Below, one piece after another: positions 36,154 to 45,693 of a stretch of 64,000 bases of DNA. Below the pieces are notes generated by a model. It did not search any database. It worked only from the letters and a program-made list of their open reading frames with translations, and was not told the DNA's origin. Source of the DNA: Vibrio taketomensis (GTDB lineage: Bacteria; Pseudomonadota; Gammaproteobacteria; Enterobacterales; Vibrionaceae). The translations under genes were made by a program, and so were the position numbers. The first letter of the stretch is position 1; the number at the start of each line of letters is the position of its first letter. The stretch covers positions 1,674,001 through 1,738,000 of the forward strand of contig NZ_AP019649.1 in the NCBI RefSeq assembly GCF_009938165.1, in the 5' to 3' direction.

Positions 36154-36450
36154 TTAAGTGCCTGTTGCCCAAGATGCCGCTTTCGCTTCATCCTGACCTG
36201 CAGCAAGGCCGATACCTTTAGGGTTAATACCCTCAACATTGCCAACAATAATGTCTAGCACTTGTTGTTGTTTAGGAGTAAGAGCAACGTCTGATTGCTT
36301 TGCAGCAACTACTTTCTCTGCTACTGGTGCAACAGCAACTTTCTTTTCAACTACAGGCTTAGCTTTTTTAGTTGCTTGAACGTTAGCAACTGCAGCTTTG
36401 ATGTGCTTTTGCAGTTTTAGTTGCACTTTGCGCTTGTGAGCAAGTCTCAT
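36154..36450 (-). CDS. Lys/Ala-rich winged-helix protein (likely extends to 36082)
   Basis: The N-terminal ~55 residues are basic and low-complexity (KRKVQLKLQKHIKAAVANVQ, KPVVEKKVAVAPVAEKVV), like histone H1 tails; from residue ~56 a winged-helix domain begins (LTPKQQQVLDIIVGNVEGIN). As read the protein stops at 98 residues (TAA 36154-36156). The same frame continues past this stop as KLLEENLVVKEQLAGNKVIY KAL split by no further stop, ending at 36082-36084, which completes a winged helix and leads straight into the terminator. The full protein would be about 122 residues. The local sequence TTAAAA might be an undercall of TTTAAAAAA (Leu-Lys-Lys). Confidence 0.7.
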   Translation of the reverse strand: MRLAHKRKVQLKLQKHIKAAVANVQATKKAKPVVEKKVAVAPVAEKVVAAKQSDVALTPKQQQVLDIIVGNVEGINPKGIGLAAGQDEAKAASWATGT

Positions 36451-36670
36451 CGAGTGTTCTCCATTTCACTGCATACCGAGCAGTGGTGAAAATTTGAAGC
36501 GCGTTTTATACCAAAAATTTGCGCTTAATGACAGGGAATCGACCCGATTCTACGACAAAAACGCGTGTCAAATTGGTGTAAGTTTACAAAATAGTCAATA
36601 TTTACAGTGATCAATTTGTTCTGCTTGAGTACTGATTTTTACTCTTTTGGGGGAAGGCGTACAGAAACAA

Positions 36671-37372
36671 ATGAAAACACTGCACTTGTATAATCATCGA
36701 ATCAAAACCTTAGGTTTACATCAGCCGTTTGTCGCCATTGCCATCACGATATTAGTTGCGGCTGTAATTTGGTTCTCCACCCAATGGCAGCAATTTATCG
36801 TTGGTATATTGCTCATCATTGCCGCTTTTTTTTCACTAAAACACTTTATTAAACAATCTACTGTTGGCTACACATTGACCGCAACCCATTTTCAACAACA
36901 TTTCGCTAAAGGGGGTTGGGTCGTTCACTGGAAAAACATTACCAAGCTTGGTATTTGCCAGTGTCATACTGACGGTTGGTACCAACCCTTACCTTGGATA
37001 GGAATTAAGCTAAAAGACTACGCGCCCTATCTTGATAGCATTTGCCCTCGCATCACCACTGAACTGCTGCTCAGCCAGAGAGCCTTGCTTTATCTAGGTC
37101 TCAAGCAAAGTGGGCAAATCAACTATTTTGAAGACAAAGTGCTAGACTCGCGACCTTATCAACTCGAAGATGGTACAACATACACCGGCTTACAAGCGAT
37201 GTTGGCGAATCGAATGGCCAATCAAAGGGCTTTATATGACTATGACGTATTTATCGCGGTGAGCGACTTGGATCGCTCGGGTGAAGAGTTTGTCGGATTA
37301 ATGCGCCGATACTTAGCGGCAGCAGATAAAGAAAAAGGCCACAATCGTGACCTTTCTGAAACCATTTATTGA
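36671..37372 (+). CDS. DUF2982 family membrane protein
   Basis: A 233-residue protein I recognise as DUF2982, found in Vibrio and relatives; function unknown. Two adjacent membrane helices at ~20-58 (FVAIAITILVAAVIWFS, FIVGILLIIAAFFSL) form a hairpin, followed by a cytoplasmic domain (GGWVVHWKNITKLGICQCHT, IGIKLKDYAPYLDSICPRIT) of PH-like flavour. A Gly-rich purine stretch lies upstream; the ATG at 36671 is preferred to TTG 36647. Converges with ycbL with 6 bases between stops. Confidence 0.85.
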   Translation: MKTLHLYNHRIKTLGLHQPFVAIAITILVAAVIWFSTQWQQFIVGILLIIAAFFSLKHFIKQSTVGYTLTATHFQQHFAKGGWVVHWKNITKLGICQCHTDGWYQPLPWIGIKLKDYAPYLDSICPRITTELLLSQRALLYLGLKQSGQINYFEDKVLDSRPYQLEDGTTYTGLQAMLANRMANQRALYDYDVFIAVSDLDRSGEEFVGLMRRYLAAADKEKGHNRDLSETIY

Positions 37373-37378
37373 ATACCG

Positions 37379-38035
37379 TTAATACAGCGGCATTTCATCC
37401 GCTACATACGGGTTAGATGCACGCTCACGGCCAAATGTCGACTCTGGACCATGGCCTGGTACAAAACGCACTTCATTACCCAAAGGCCACAACTTAGTCT
37501 TGATGGATGTAATTAGAGTGTTGAAATCACCTCTCGGGAAATCTGTACGACCAATACTACCGTTAAACAGTACATCACCAACAAAAGCCAATTGTGCATC
37601 TTGGCTAAACAATACCACGTGACCTGGAGTATGGCCCGGCGTGTGCAACACTTGCATCACTTGGTTACCAAATGTAATGGTATCACCATCATCTAACCAC
37701 TGATCTGGCTCAAATGCTTCGGTCAAAGGGAAGCCAAACATTTTGCTTTGGTTTTCGAGTCCCTGTAACCAGAAATTGTCTTCTTTATGCGGACCAACCA
37801 CTGGTGTGCCACCAAGTAATTGCGCTAGGGGTTGAGTACCACCTACGTGGTCTAGGTGCCCATGTGTCAACACCAGGTTAACCACCTCCACACCTAGCTC
37901 TTTAATTAAAACCGCAAGTTGTTTCTCGTCACCACCAGGATCAATTACGATACCTTTCATGGTTTCGTCACACCAAACGATAGAGCAGTTTTGCGAGAAT
38001 GATGTAACAGGAACAACCTGATATTTCAGAGACAT
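37379..38035 (-). CDS. gloC: MBL-fold hydrolase YcbL (type II glyoxalase-like, GloC)
   Basis: A 218-residue metallo-beta-lactamase-fold enzyme that hydrolyses S-lactoylglutathione in related bacteria. Metal motif THGHLDHVGG near residue 60, then HTPGHTPGHVVLF, the bridging Asp in FVGDVLFNGSIGRTDF, and the last ligand in VPGHGPEST. I take the ATG at 38035 rather than TTG 38050. The gene lies beside mepK and ldtD, the same set and order as ycbL-ycbK-ycbB in E. coli. Confidence 0.9.
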   Translation of the reverse strand: MSLKYQVVPVTSFSQNCSIVWCDETMKGIVIDPGGDEKQLAVLIKELGVEVVNLVLTHGHLDHVGGTQPLAQLLGGTPVVGPHKEDNFWLQGLENQSKMFGFPLTEAFEPDQWLDDGDTITFGNQVMQVLHTPGHTPGHVVLFSQDAQLAFVGDVLFNGSIGRTDFPRGDFNTLITSIKTKLWPLGNEVRFVPGHGPESTFGRERASNPYVADEMPLY

Positions 38036-38143
38036 AGAATAACCTTTCAAAATAGCGAATCTGGCCGCACTATGACACGATAAAAGGCGAACCTCAAGAA
38101 AGATACGCCTAACTATTACGTAAGTTGGTAAGCTTTACGCTAC

Positions 38144-38701
38144 TTAGCTCCAATAGCGTACTGGACCCGTATCAATGTGCACGAAGTTACTGCTTGGATA
38201 ATAACCCACACCACCCGCTTTGATTTCACGTGCAACATCACGTACTCGGCGTAAACTCACACCTTCTAAACGAAAATCGATCGCTTGACCTGTCATGTGG
38301 TAGCTCTTCTTCGCCACACCACTGCTATGCGCTCGTAATGATGCGTTGGTTGCTGGTGAGCGGTAACCAGAAATAATCTGCACTTCTGAATCCACACCTA
38401 ACTCTTTTTGAATTAGGGAGATTTGATCAAATAGATGCTTATCCATCTTGTGGATTTCGTTACGTCTAAAATCTCGGCAAATATGGTTAATACGACCAAG
38501 CTCTTTCGCTACGTATTGCTTACCATCAAAATAACAAGTTTCTAGATTCTCGCCAGTATGCAAATTATTAAATGCCAATGAACGTGAAAGATCTGGGGTT
38601 GATGCAAGCGCTACACTAGGAGCACAACTTGCTACAACCAAACCACTTCCTGCCAACTTTATAAAATTTCTGCGTGTTACCTGCACTGTACTGCCCTTCA
38701 T
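38144..38701 (-). CDS. mepK: Murein endopeptidase MepK (YcbK, M15/DUF882 family)
   Basis: A 185-residue Tat-exported protein; MepK cleaves 3-3 peptide crosslinks made by L,D-transpeptidases. The Tat signal has RR near residue 10 (VTRRNFIKLAGSGLVVA). The M15-like zinc site is SYHMTGQAIDFRLEG and, near the end, NFVHIDTGPVRYW; the ISGYRSPATN motif precedes. ATG 38701 gives the short pre-Tat region seen in E. coli; a GTG at 38734 with AGG upstream is an alternative. Its neighbour ldtD encodes the enzyme that makes its substrate bonds. Confidence 0.9.
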   Translation of the reverse strand: MKGSTVQVTRRNFIKLAGSGLVVASCAPSVALASTPDLSRSLAFNNLHTGENLETCYFDGKQYVAKELGRINHICRDFRRNEIHKMDKHLFDQISLIQKELGVDSEVQIISGYRSPATNASLRAHSSGVAKKSYHMTGQAIDFRLEGVSLRRVRDVAREIKAGGVGYYPSSNFVHIDTGPVRYWS

Positions 38702-38917
38702 ATCTCTGTGTAGATTTTGTGCCGCCGTGGACACTACCTAAGTCTGAGATGAAGTGCAAATGCATAAAACATGCTTAAATTATGGTTAATTGACAGTCTT
38801 ATCGTTTAACTATTGAACTTGTTAGCAAATAATTTATAAATCATCATTTGCAAGAGAATGTAAATTTTCCGTCAATGTGACGAATGGCACTAAGTTGCCG
38901 CTGATCAGCCATTGAGG

Positions 38918-40449
38918 CTAGTCGAGTTGATAAATGTCGTCTCGGTACTGAACGATCCCCTCTTCTGCCCACGCTGTCTGATAAATAATATGCACAGGAA
39001 TGCGTTCTCTTAAAGGAATCGACTTGTTTGGCTTTACACCTTTTTGCTGAATCTCTGCCAAGTTAATACCTTGATTTTCGAGTAACATCGAAGCAAATAA
39101 ATGTGCGTCTTTTACTCGCACACAACCAGAGCTAAATGCTCGAGCAGACTCATTAAACAAATGCTTACTTGGCGTGTCATGCAAAAAAATGGCTCGGTCA
39201 TTGGGTGTATTAAACTTATACAATCCCAAGGCATTGTTTTCACCTGACATTTGTTTCATTCGATAAGGAAAGGCTTTAGGGTGTGTCCCATACCAATCAA
39301 TAAACCGAGGGTCGATAACTTGGTTTGAATGCCACCCTTGAATGATTTTGATATTCTTCTTCGCGAGATAACGTGGATCCTTCCTTACTTCAGGAATGAT
39401 ATCTTCAACCATAATTTTCCACGGGACATTCCAAGTCGGGTTGAGAATCACTGAATCAAGATCAGCGATCATCACTGGCGTTGGACGCTCCTCTCTGCCG
39501 ACGATCACTTGCGATTGAAATACCGGCTCTCCACCAAACCAATATTCCAGTGATAACCCGGAACGTTAACCAAAATAATGGTGTTACGTTGCTCTGGCCA
39601 AATACGGCTTCGCTCTGCGTTAAGTGCGAGCATTTTAAGCCGCGCGTTACTGCTTTTGTTTAACCATGTCATGGTCTTGGGCCCAATAATTCCGTCAGGG
39701 GTCAAACCATGTATACGCTGAAACTGTTTCACAGCTAACTCTAATTGATGATCATAGTAGCCAATTTGCTGATCGACAGAGAACAAGTCCACATCCACTT
39801 GCTGAAGGCGCTGCAACAACACCTCTCTGCTCTCTAATTCGTCACCAACCTTCTTTAGGCGAGTCGCTTGTGTGTACAACGGAACGATTTCATAACGCTC
39901 ACTGGCAATACGAAGATACGTTTCGATCAGCGCTTGATAACTGTCAGTATCTGGTGTGTATGCATCTATCAATGCGTCAAGTTGTTGTGATTGAATTGAA
40001 GATTCCAGACCTGCCATTACAAACTCATTGGGCAAAGGCAGAGACTGCATTATCTTTTCGCCGAAAAACCAATCTTTGCCATGCTGCTTAGCAAGCTCTG
40101 CGTAACTCATGTAGGCAATCAGACTGTCGGTCGCAACGACGTCATATTGATACCACTGACTATTGTCGCGATATTTCCTAAGCTTGTTAAGTTGCTCCGC
40201 AAGCAACGGATGCACGCCCGCTTCTTCAATGAGCTCAAGCTGAAACTCTAATTGACTGCTCTGTTCTGCATCATGCCAAATCAACTGATCGTGATTATTG
40301 CGATAAATCGCTTCAACCTGATATGGATAGTGTAACGAATCTACTTGCGCCGCATCTAACCAGCCAAGTCGTTCAAAATAACTGCTGCCCCATACAGAGA
40401 GAGGCAAAAGAAACAATGAGAGAAGAATAAGGCATTTTCGAAACATCAT
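38918..40449 (-). pseudogene. ldtD: L,D-transpeptidase LdtD (YcbB), one frameshift
   Basis: Periplasmic enzyme that makes 3-3 crosslinks in peptidoglycan. N-terminal signal (MFRKCLILLSLFLLPLSVWG), an LdtD scaffold domain, a peptidoglycan-binding domain (LELAVKQFQRIHGLTPDGII), then the YkuD catalytic domain with FLHDTPSKHLFNES and SSGCVRV holding the nucleophile Cys. The frame breaks at ~39538-39543: the first frame ends GYHWNI and the second resumes WFGGEPVFQSQVIVGREERP. One added base restores a ~510-residue protein. Probably a base-call deletion. Start chosen at ATG 40449 (or 40446); TTG 40476 is less likely. Confidence 0.88.
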
Positions 40450-40574
40450 AGATTGCACGGTTTTCCTGTCATGCAATCAAGTATGGCAGAGATATTCCAT
40501 TTGGCTGCTCACCGGGATGTTTTCTTAAAATGCCTCAATACTGATTATCAATATGTTATTTATAAAATCGAGAC

Positions 40575-41705
40575 TTAACTTATTGCGCTCCAATGGTTAT
40601 CCCATTGAATTGCGGTATAAACGGATTTTTTGTCTCGAATTTGAGACTGATGGTGTTGAAGCTGATCATTTTGCGGCAAAGTAATCACGCTTCCTGAACC
40701 AGAACTGACTGAAAACACCCCGCCCTTTGCCACCACCCCGGATGCATCAGGCAATGGCGATAACTCAACCAACTCACCCGATTGCTTTGACCAAATGCCA
40801 TAGCAATTACCTCGTGGCGAAGTGGCCAAAATCCACTTATCACTGGCCGCAATACTCGCGATATAATGATTAAAGCGTGCCCATTGTTCTGGCTCGGCAT
40901 GTAATGCAACCATCTCCTCACCTTGGGTATGCATTGCCAGTAATGATGGATAATCATCTGGGTCACCACGATATTGCTGACCGCAAAGCACTGTATTCTC
41001 ACCATCATGAGCAAGATGGCGAATGCTCAAATGAGAGTCGGCCAAATTGCGCTGCTCAAGTAGCTCACCCTGTCGGGAAATATAAGTCAAACTTGGACGC
41101 ATAGAATCTAGATTGAGTGGTGTGCGGCCATCAGTATGTACACCACCAACACCAATCACCAAGGTATCATCAGGCATTATGATCACTTCATGCGGTCCGA
41201 TGCCAAAACCTGTCAACTCATCGACCTTCTTATAACCCTCTGTCACATCATACACACCGATAATACCGCGACTAGTTGTTCGCTCTCCTTCGGTCGCAAA
41301 CAGCCAATTGCCATCATTAGAATAGACACCATGTCCATAATAATGACGGTTGGAATTGGCTTTCTTGAGCGCAATGGTTTGTCCGTTGTGATAATCAAAC
41401 GCCATCAAATAACTTCCGGGGCGACGAGCAAAAGCGACGGCATGACCTCGCTTCGGGTTAATCGCTACACCATGACCACGTTCAGGCAGAGGTAACTGAC
41501 GAATGGGTAAACCGTGACTATCCGCAACCACAACCTGATATTGATCTCGTCCACGCAACGCACAACCGATTAATTGAGGCGTTGCTGTTGACCGTTTATC
41601 TTGCCCTGCAAATGCTCGTGTCATTCCTGCGATTGGGGTTGCCATTCCCAATAACGCTGCCTTAAGCAGCTTTCTACGTGTTGTATCAGTCACCATCGGT
41701 TGCAT
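40575..41705 (-). CDS. DUF1513 Tat-exported beta-propeller protein
   Basis: A 376-residue protein with a Tat signal (TTRRKLLKAALLGMATPIAG, cleavage near AFA) and a DUF1513 fold, probably a seven-bladed propeller (RGHGVAINPKRGHAVAFARR, YGHGVYSNDGNWLFATEGE, GIGPHEVIIMPDDTLVIGVG). DUF1513 sits at the end of imelysin/di-haem oxidase operons in many proteobacteria and is thought to be part of an iron-uptake set. It overlaps the second imelysin gene by 20 bases with AGGA in front of the ATG, so is translationally linked. Confidence 0.88.
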   Translation of the reverse strand: MQPMVTDTTRRKLLKAALLGMATPIAGMTRAFAGQDKRSTATPQLIGCALRGRDQYQVVVADSHGLPIRQLPLPERGHGVAINPKRGHAVAFARRPGSYLMAFDYHNGQTIALKKANSNRHYYGHGVYSNDGNWLFATEGERTTSRGIIGVYDVTEGYKKVDELTGFGIGPHEVIIMPDDTLVIGVGGVHTDGRTPLNLDSMRPSLTYISRQGELLEQRNLADSHLSIRHLAHDGENTVLCGQQYRGDPDDYPSLLAMHTQGEEMVALHAEPEQWARFNHYIASIAASDKWILATSPRGNCYGIWSKQSGELVELSPLPDASGVVAKGGVFSVSSGSGSVITLPQNDQLQHHQSQIRDKKSVYTAIQWDNHWSAIS

Positions 41706-42744
41706 TGAATCCTATTACCACACCAAGCTCGATCGCTACTTCTTCATGAATCAGATAATTAAGTTGCTCAAGTTTGTTACGTTGAGCAAGCACACTTTGG
41801 TAACCTTGCTTGGTTTTCAGTAATTCGAACAAGCTTTGCTCTGTCGGCCAAGTGTCGAGTGTTAATGCAAATTGCTGTTTTATGCGGTCGGCCAATTGAG
41901 CCTTACCTAATTTGCGTAGCTGGGCATCTAGGCCAAATCCACCAGCGAGATACAAGGCTTGCATCGCCTCTATATTTTGCTTGAGGTTCAACATGGATGT
42001 ACCAGAGCGCCAAGATTCTGCGAAATAAGGGCGAGGTTTACCGATTTTCGCCAATGGGCGACTCAGCTTTTTGATGCTGTAATCCAGTTGATTTGACAAC
42101 ATCGCAACGTATTCTGAGTCCCATTGTTTTTCGCTCATTTGTGTCCACGGATTGTGCTGCCATGCCTGCGCTATTTTGTTGGCATTAGTCGCCAAATTTT
42201 GTCCAATCGCAACGCCTAACTGACAAGTGCTATTGCTGCGCTTAAAGTCCGACGCTTGATCATAAAGCAGCCACTCTATTGCCCCCAACCCTTGCACTGT
42301 GACGCTCTGCTTGGCGATATCACTCGCTTGCCAATCCACTTTATTCTGCTTGACTAGAGCTAACATTTTTCGCCCAGTGGTATTCTTTTTATCTGGCCAG
42401 AACTGCACGTTCCAGTTTTGTTCGAGCGCCATTTGAGGACCGCGCTCTTGTCCTTGTAACCCCATCCACGTTGTCATGGTTTGCTGCCACTGCTGCTCTA
42501 GCTGGGAAAAATTGCCGACATTGCTGCAGTAATCAACCAAACTGGTTTCTAGCTCGCTCGCTTGTCGGCTGAAGTTATTCGCCGCAGTGCGTTCGACTTG
42601 ATACACACCATCACTGATATGGCTTTTCGGCATTTTCTCAGACGCATTGACATGTGAAGCGACAGCAATAGACACCATGCCAATCATGATGCTTTTCAAT
42701 ACTGGGGCTTTGGTAGCAAGCGAAAATAGGGGTTTGTCACTCAT
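41686..42744 (-). CDS. Imelysin-family protein (second copy)
   Basis: A 352-residue imelysin-like (peptidase M75-like) protein with an N-terminal signal or anchor (VLKSIMIGMVSIAVASHVNA). The family motif GxHxxE reads GLGAIEWLLYD here: His is replaced by Gly, so if the motif binds metal this copy has lost a ligand. Imelysins are iron-regulated surface or periplasmic proteins whose peptidase activity is unproven. The strong ribosome site is AGGAG. It lies between the di-haem oxidase and DUF1513 genes. Confidence 0.85.
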   Translation of the reverse strand: MSDKPLFSLATKAPVLKSIMIGMVSIAVASHVNASEKMPKSHISDGVYQVERTAANNFSRQASELETSLVDYCSNVGNFSQLEQQWQQTMTTWMGLQGQERGPQMALEQNWNVQFWPDKKNTTGRKMLALVKQNKVDWQASDIAKQSVTVQGLGAIEWLLYDQASDFKRSNSTCQLGVAIGQNLATNANKIAQAWQHNPWTQMSEKQWDSEYVAMLSNQLDYSIKKLSRPLAKIGKPRPYFAESWRSGTSMLNLKQNIEAMQALYLAGGFGLDAQLRKLGKAQLADRIKQQFALTLDTWPTEQSLFELLKTKQGYQSVLAQRNKLEQLNYLIHEEVAIELGVVIGFNATDGD

Positions 42745-42753
42745 CCTGACTCC

Positions 42754-44148
42754 TTAGAGCGAATTTAGAAATGCGATAAGCGAATCACGCTCCGCTTGGT
42801 TAAGTTGCAATACCTTTTGCTTGCTCTGCTCCGCCTCACCGCCATGCCAAAGCACAGCTTCCATTAGGCTGCGAGCACGTCCATCGTGAAGAAAATACGT
42901 ATGTCCATTCACCTCTTGGGTATAACCGATTCCCCAGAGCGGTGGAGTACGCCATTCCCTGCCGTTGGCTAAATATTCAGGGCGATTATCCGCCAAACCT
43001 TCTCCCATATCGTGCAACAGCATATCGGTATAAGGATGCATTAACTGCTCTGAAAGCGCAGGAAGATCCGCACTTTTGCCAGTTTTTACATTGGTTTTAT
43101 GGCAACTTTGACAACCGATCTGAGTAAATAGCGCTTGTCCTTGTTTAACTTGGGCATCATTGACATTGCGACGAATTGGCACAGCAAGATGCTGAGTGTA
43201 AAACTCGACAAATTCTAAAATATTGTCGCTCACTTCAGGCTCACCACCATTGGGTAAATCGGAACAAATCGTCTGATTACTGGTGCAGTTTTCGTTAGGA
43301 AATAAATGACTGGTTAGGCCAACATCGCCATTGAATGCTGCCGCATTTTGCTGCATCAGCGTGGGTTGTCCTGCTTTCCAACCAAAACGACCTAAAGCGA
43401 ACGCCTGTGTTTGTATATCCCACACTCGGTTGGCTTTGCCAGAAATCCCATCATCAGAAGTCTTCTGCTCATCAACCCACTGCAAAATGGTTTGTTCTGG
43501 GATCATTTCAAGTAAGCCTAAACCAATCATCGGTGGCGCTACTCGTGCAGACATCATGGTATCTGGGTGCATGTCGCCATAGCCCAAATCAGTAATGGTC
43601 AATTTAGGTTTGCGTAGCCATACTTTGGTGCCATCAGCGAACGTTTCGGCGTGTTCACTGTAGGTGATGTTAATTTTGCCCTCCGGTGTTTCGTTTTGCA
43701 GCGCAAAGTCTTGTAACTGACCACCATAAGTGGGTTCTGGTATGTTGCCATCCTTGATGTAAGCCAATTTTTGTTCAGCCGTCATCGCTGGAATACTCAA
43801 ACGAATCAGCATCGATACCGCATGCAGATCGCTAGGCTCTGGCGGATGACCTCGGCCGTCTTTGATATGACAGTTTTGACAACCATTAGTGTTAAACAGT
43901 GGGCCTAATCCGTCTCTTGCATCTGTTGATGCGGGCGCTTGTACCCAAGGATTACGAAAAAAACTGTTACCGACGCTAAAATCGAGACGTTTACTCATGG
44001 GCAAATTAGCCGCAGGCAACGAAAAGGCATTGGCACCGTCTTTTTTAACCGCAGTGCTGCCGCCAGTTTTCACTTCATTGGCTAACGAAGAAAAGCTAAT
44101 AACTGCGACTAATGAGATAAATAGAGAAGAATTTATATACCGCTTCAT
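42754..44148 (-). CDS. Di-haem oxidoreductase family protein (DUF1111)
   Basis: A ~464-residue periplasmic c-type cytochrome of the di-haem oxidase/peroxidase family. Signal peptide (residues 1-23, ending SLA), then two CxxCH haem sites: CQNCH at ~80 (NTNGCQNCHIKDGRGHPPE) and CQSCH at ~370 (FTQIGCQSCHKTNV). The C-terminal motif is EVNGHTYFLHDGRARSLMEA. It may oxidise Fe(II) or move electrons during iron uptake in this operon; that role is inferred. ATG 44148 precedes the signal peptide and is preferred to ATG-less upstream extension to 44220. Confidence 0.9.
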   Translation of the reverse strand: MKRYINSSLFISLVAVISFSSLANEVKTGGSTAVKKDGANAFSLPAANLPMSKRLDFSVGNSFFRNPWVQAPASTDARDGLGPLFNTNGCQNCHIKDGRGHPPEPSDLHAVSMLIRLSIPAMTAEQKLAYIKDGNIPEPTYGGQLQDFALQNETPEGKINITYSEHAETFADGTKVWLRKPKLTITDLGYGDMHPDTMMSARVAPPMIGLGLLEMIPEQTILQWVDEQKTSDDGISGKANRVWDIQTQAFALGRFGWKAGQPTLMQQNAAAFNGDVGLTSHLFPNENCTSNQTICSDLPNGGEPEVSDNILEFVEFYTQHLAVPIRRNVNDAQVKQGQALFTQIGCQSCHKTNVKTGKSADLPALSEQLMHPYTDMLLHDMGEGLADNRPEYLANGREWRTPPLWGIGYTQEVNGHTYFLHDGRARSLMEAVLWHGGEAEQSKQKVLQLNQAERDSLIAFLNSL

Positions 44149-44272
44149 TCCAGTGCTCTCTCTGGTTATTGCCCTCAATGCGTCTGTTGTTGTTTTTGAT
44201 GACACAAAGCTTGGTGGCAATGTAGGCTGAAAGGGCTCTATCGAGCCCTCTAGTATTTGGTGGTAGTTTTGA

Positions 44273-45535
44273 TTAGAATTCGTGATCCGCTGTATCTGGA
44301 CTCAAGCTGTCAACGCCGATGAGCTGTGCGGCTTTCTCAATTGAAGCAGTTTGCGCTACTAATGATAGGATGGTTTTATTAACCAATGCGTTGCCTTGAG
44401 TATTACCTGCTGCAATCAGTTGATCGAAATGTTGGTCGTTCTCTTCCGCAGAACTCACCAACTGACCGACTTGTTCCAAAGTAGAATTAAACTGCTTTTG
44501 AATCTCATCAGCCGCTTTTTGGTCTTTTTCAGCCACTAACGCATAGATGCTAGGGCCTTCAAGTTTGCTGCCATCAACTTTTTGATAGCTACCCGTAAAG
44601 ACGTTATAGATACCCTGCTCATTGTAGTAGTGAGAGTTGTGGGTGTTATCCGAGAAGCAATCGTGCTCGTCTTCTGTCGAGTTTGCTTCAAGCGCCACTT
44701 TCATACGCTCACCAGCGAGTTCACCTAAAGATAGCGATCCCATGCCAAACAGCATTTTACGTAAACCATTCTCTGCTGACTCGCTAAGAAGCTGCTGACG
44801 GTAATTGTTTGATTGTTGCGCTGACCACTGCTTTTCCATCCATTCAAGATCTTGAACTAACAGTTCAGCGGCAGCTTGAAGATATTCACCACGACGTTCA
44901 CAGTTACCGTTGGTACATTGCTCTCCAACCACAAAATCCGTATATGAACGCTCACCCGCACCAGACTTTGTGCCATTGAGGTCTTGGCCCCATAGTAAGA
45001 ACTCGATAGCATGGTAACCAGAGGCAACGTTTGCTTCTGAACCACCCACTTCATTTAACTCTGCAATTAACTCAGGCGTGATTTTCGCTACATCTAATTT
45101 GGTTGCGCCTATGGTGATTTCTGTATTAGCAATAATATTGGCGGTTGCACCTTCATTACCGAGTTCATACTGATAATCTGATGACACGTAGTCAATTAAG
45201 CCTTCATCAAGTGGCCATGCGTTGAGCTGCCCTTCCCAATCATCAACAATTGCATTTCCAAAACGGAACACTTCTGATTGTTGGTAAGGTACACGGGAGG
45301 AAAGCCATGCTTGCTTTACTTGCTCAAACTTTGCTTCAGAGGGGGCGGCAAGAAAAGCGTCGATTGATTTATCTAGGTCTTTTGCGGTGGAGAGTGAATC
45401 AGCAAAAACAGCGTGAGCTAAATCTGCATAGTGTTCAACAACTTGTTGCTTAGTGACATCAGCAGCAAAAGCTGACGTACCGGCGAAAAGAAACGCGGTC
45501 GCAACTGAGCGTGCCAAAAGTGTTTTTACCTTCAT
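44273..45535 (-). CDS. Imelysin-family iron-regulated protein
   Basis: A 420-residue exported protein (signal cleaved after SAFA) and the first gene of the iron operon. The imelysin motif GxHxxE is intact: SGYHAIEFLLWGQD. Further conserved parts: VPYQQSEVFRFGNAIVDDWE, WPLDEGLIDYVSSDY, and GMGSLSLGELAGERM. Two Cys pairs (CTNGNC) might form a disulfide. IrpA-type imelysins are induced by iron limitation; here a Fur box lies just upstream. Function in uptake is suspected, mechanism unknown. Confidence 0.9.
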   Translation of the reverse strand: MKVKTLLARSVATAFLFAGTSAFAADVTKQQVVEHYADLAHAVFADSLSTAKDLDKSIDAFLAAPSEAKFEQVKQAWLSSRVPYQQSEVFRFGNAIVDDWEGQLNAWPLDEGLIDYVSSDYQYELGNEGATANIIANTEITIGATKLDVAKITPELIAELNEVGGSEANVASGYHAIEFLLWGQDLNGTKSGAGERSYTDFVVGEQCTNGNCERRGEYLQAAAELLVQDLEWMEKQWSAQQSNNYRQQLLSESAENGLRKMLFGMGSLSLGELAGERMKVALEANSTEDEHDCFSDNTHNSHYYNEQGIYNVFTGSYQKVDGSKLEGPSIYALVAEKDQKAADEIQKQFNSTLEQVGQLVSSAEENDQHFDQLIAAGNTQGNALVNKTILSLVAQTASIEKAAQLIGVDSLSPDTADHEF

Positions 45536-45578
45536 GGTTAAAATCCTTGTTGAGCTTGAAGACTGAAATTATCGGTAT

Positions 45579-45593
45579 TGCTAATCATTATCA
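45579..45593 (-). promoter_or_regulatory. Fur box upstream of imelysin operon
   Basis: On the minus strand TGATAATGATTAGCA matches the 7-1-7 Fur core TGATAATnATTATCA with one mismatch. It is 44 bases upstream of the first ATG. Iron-replete Fur would repress the whole four-gene operon. Confidence 0.85.
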
Positions 45594-45693
45594 TTCCTGA
45601 TATCAGTTGCGAATAATACGTAGTTACAATTTATTTGGTTCAAATAAAAACCACATACGGAGGTTTTTATAACAATTATTTCAATGGAAGCTG

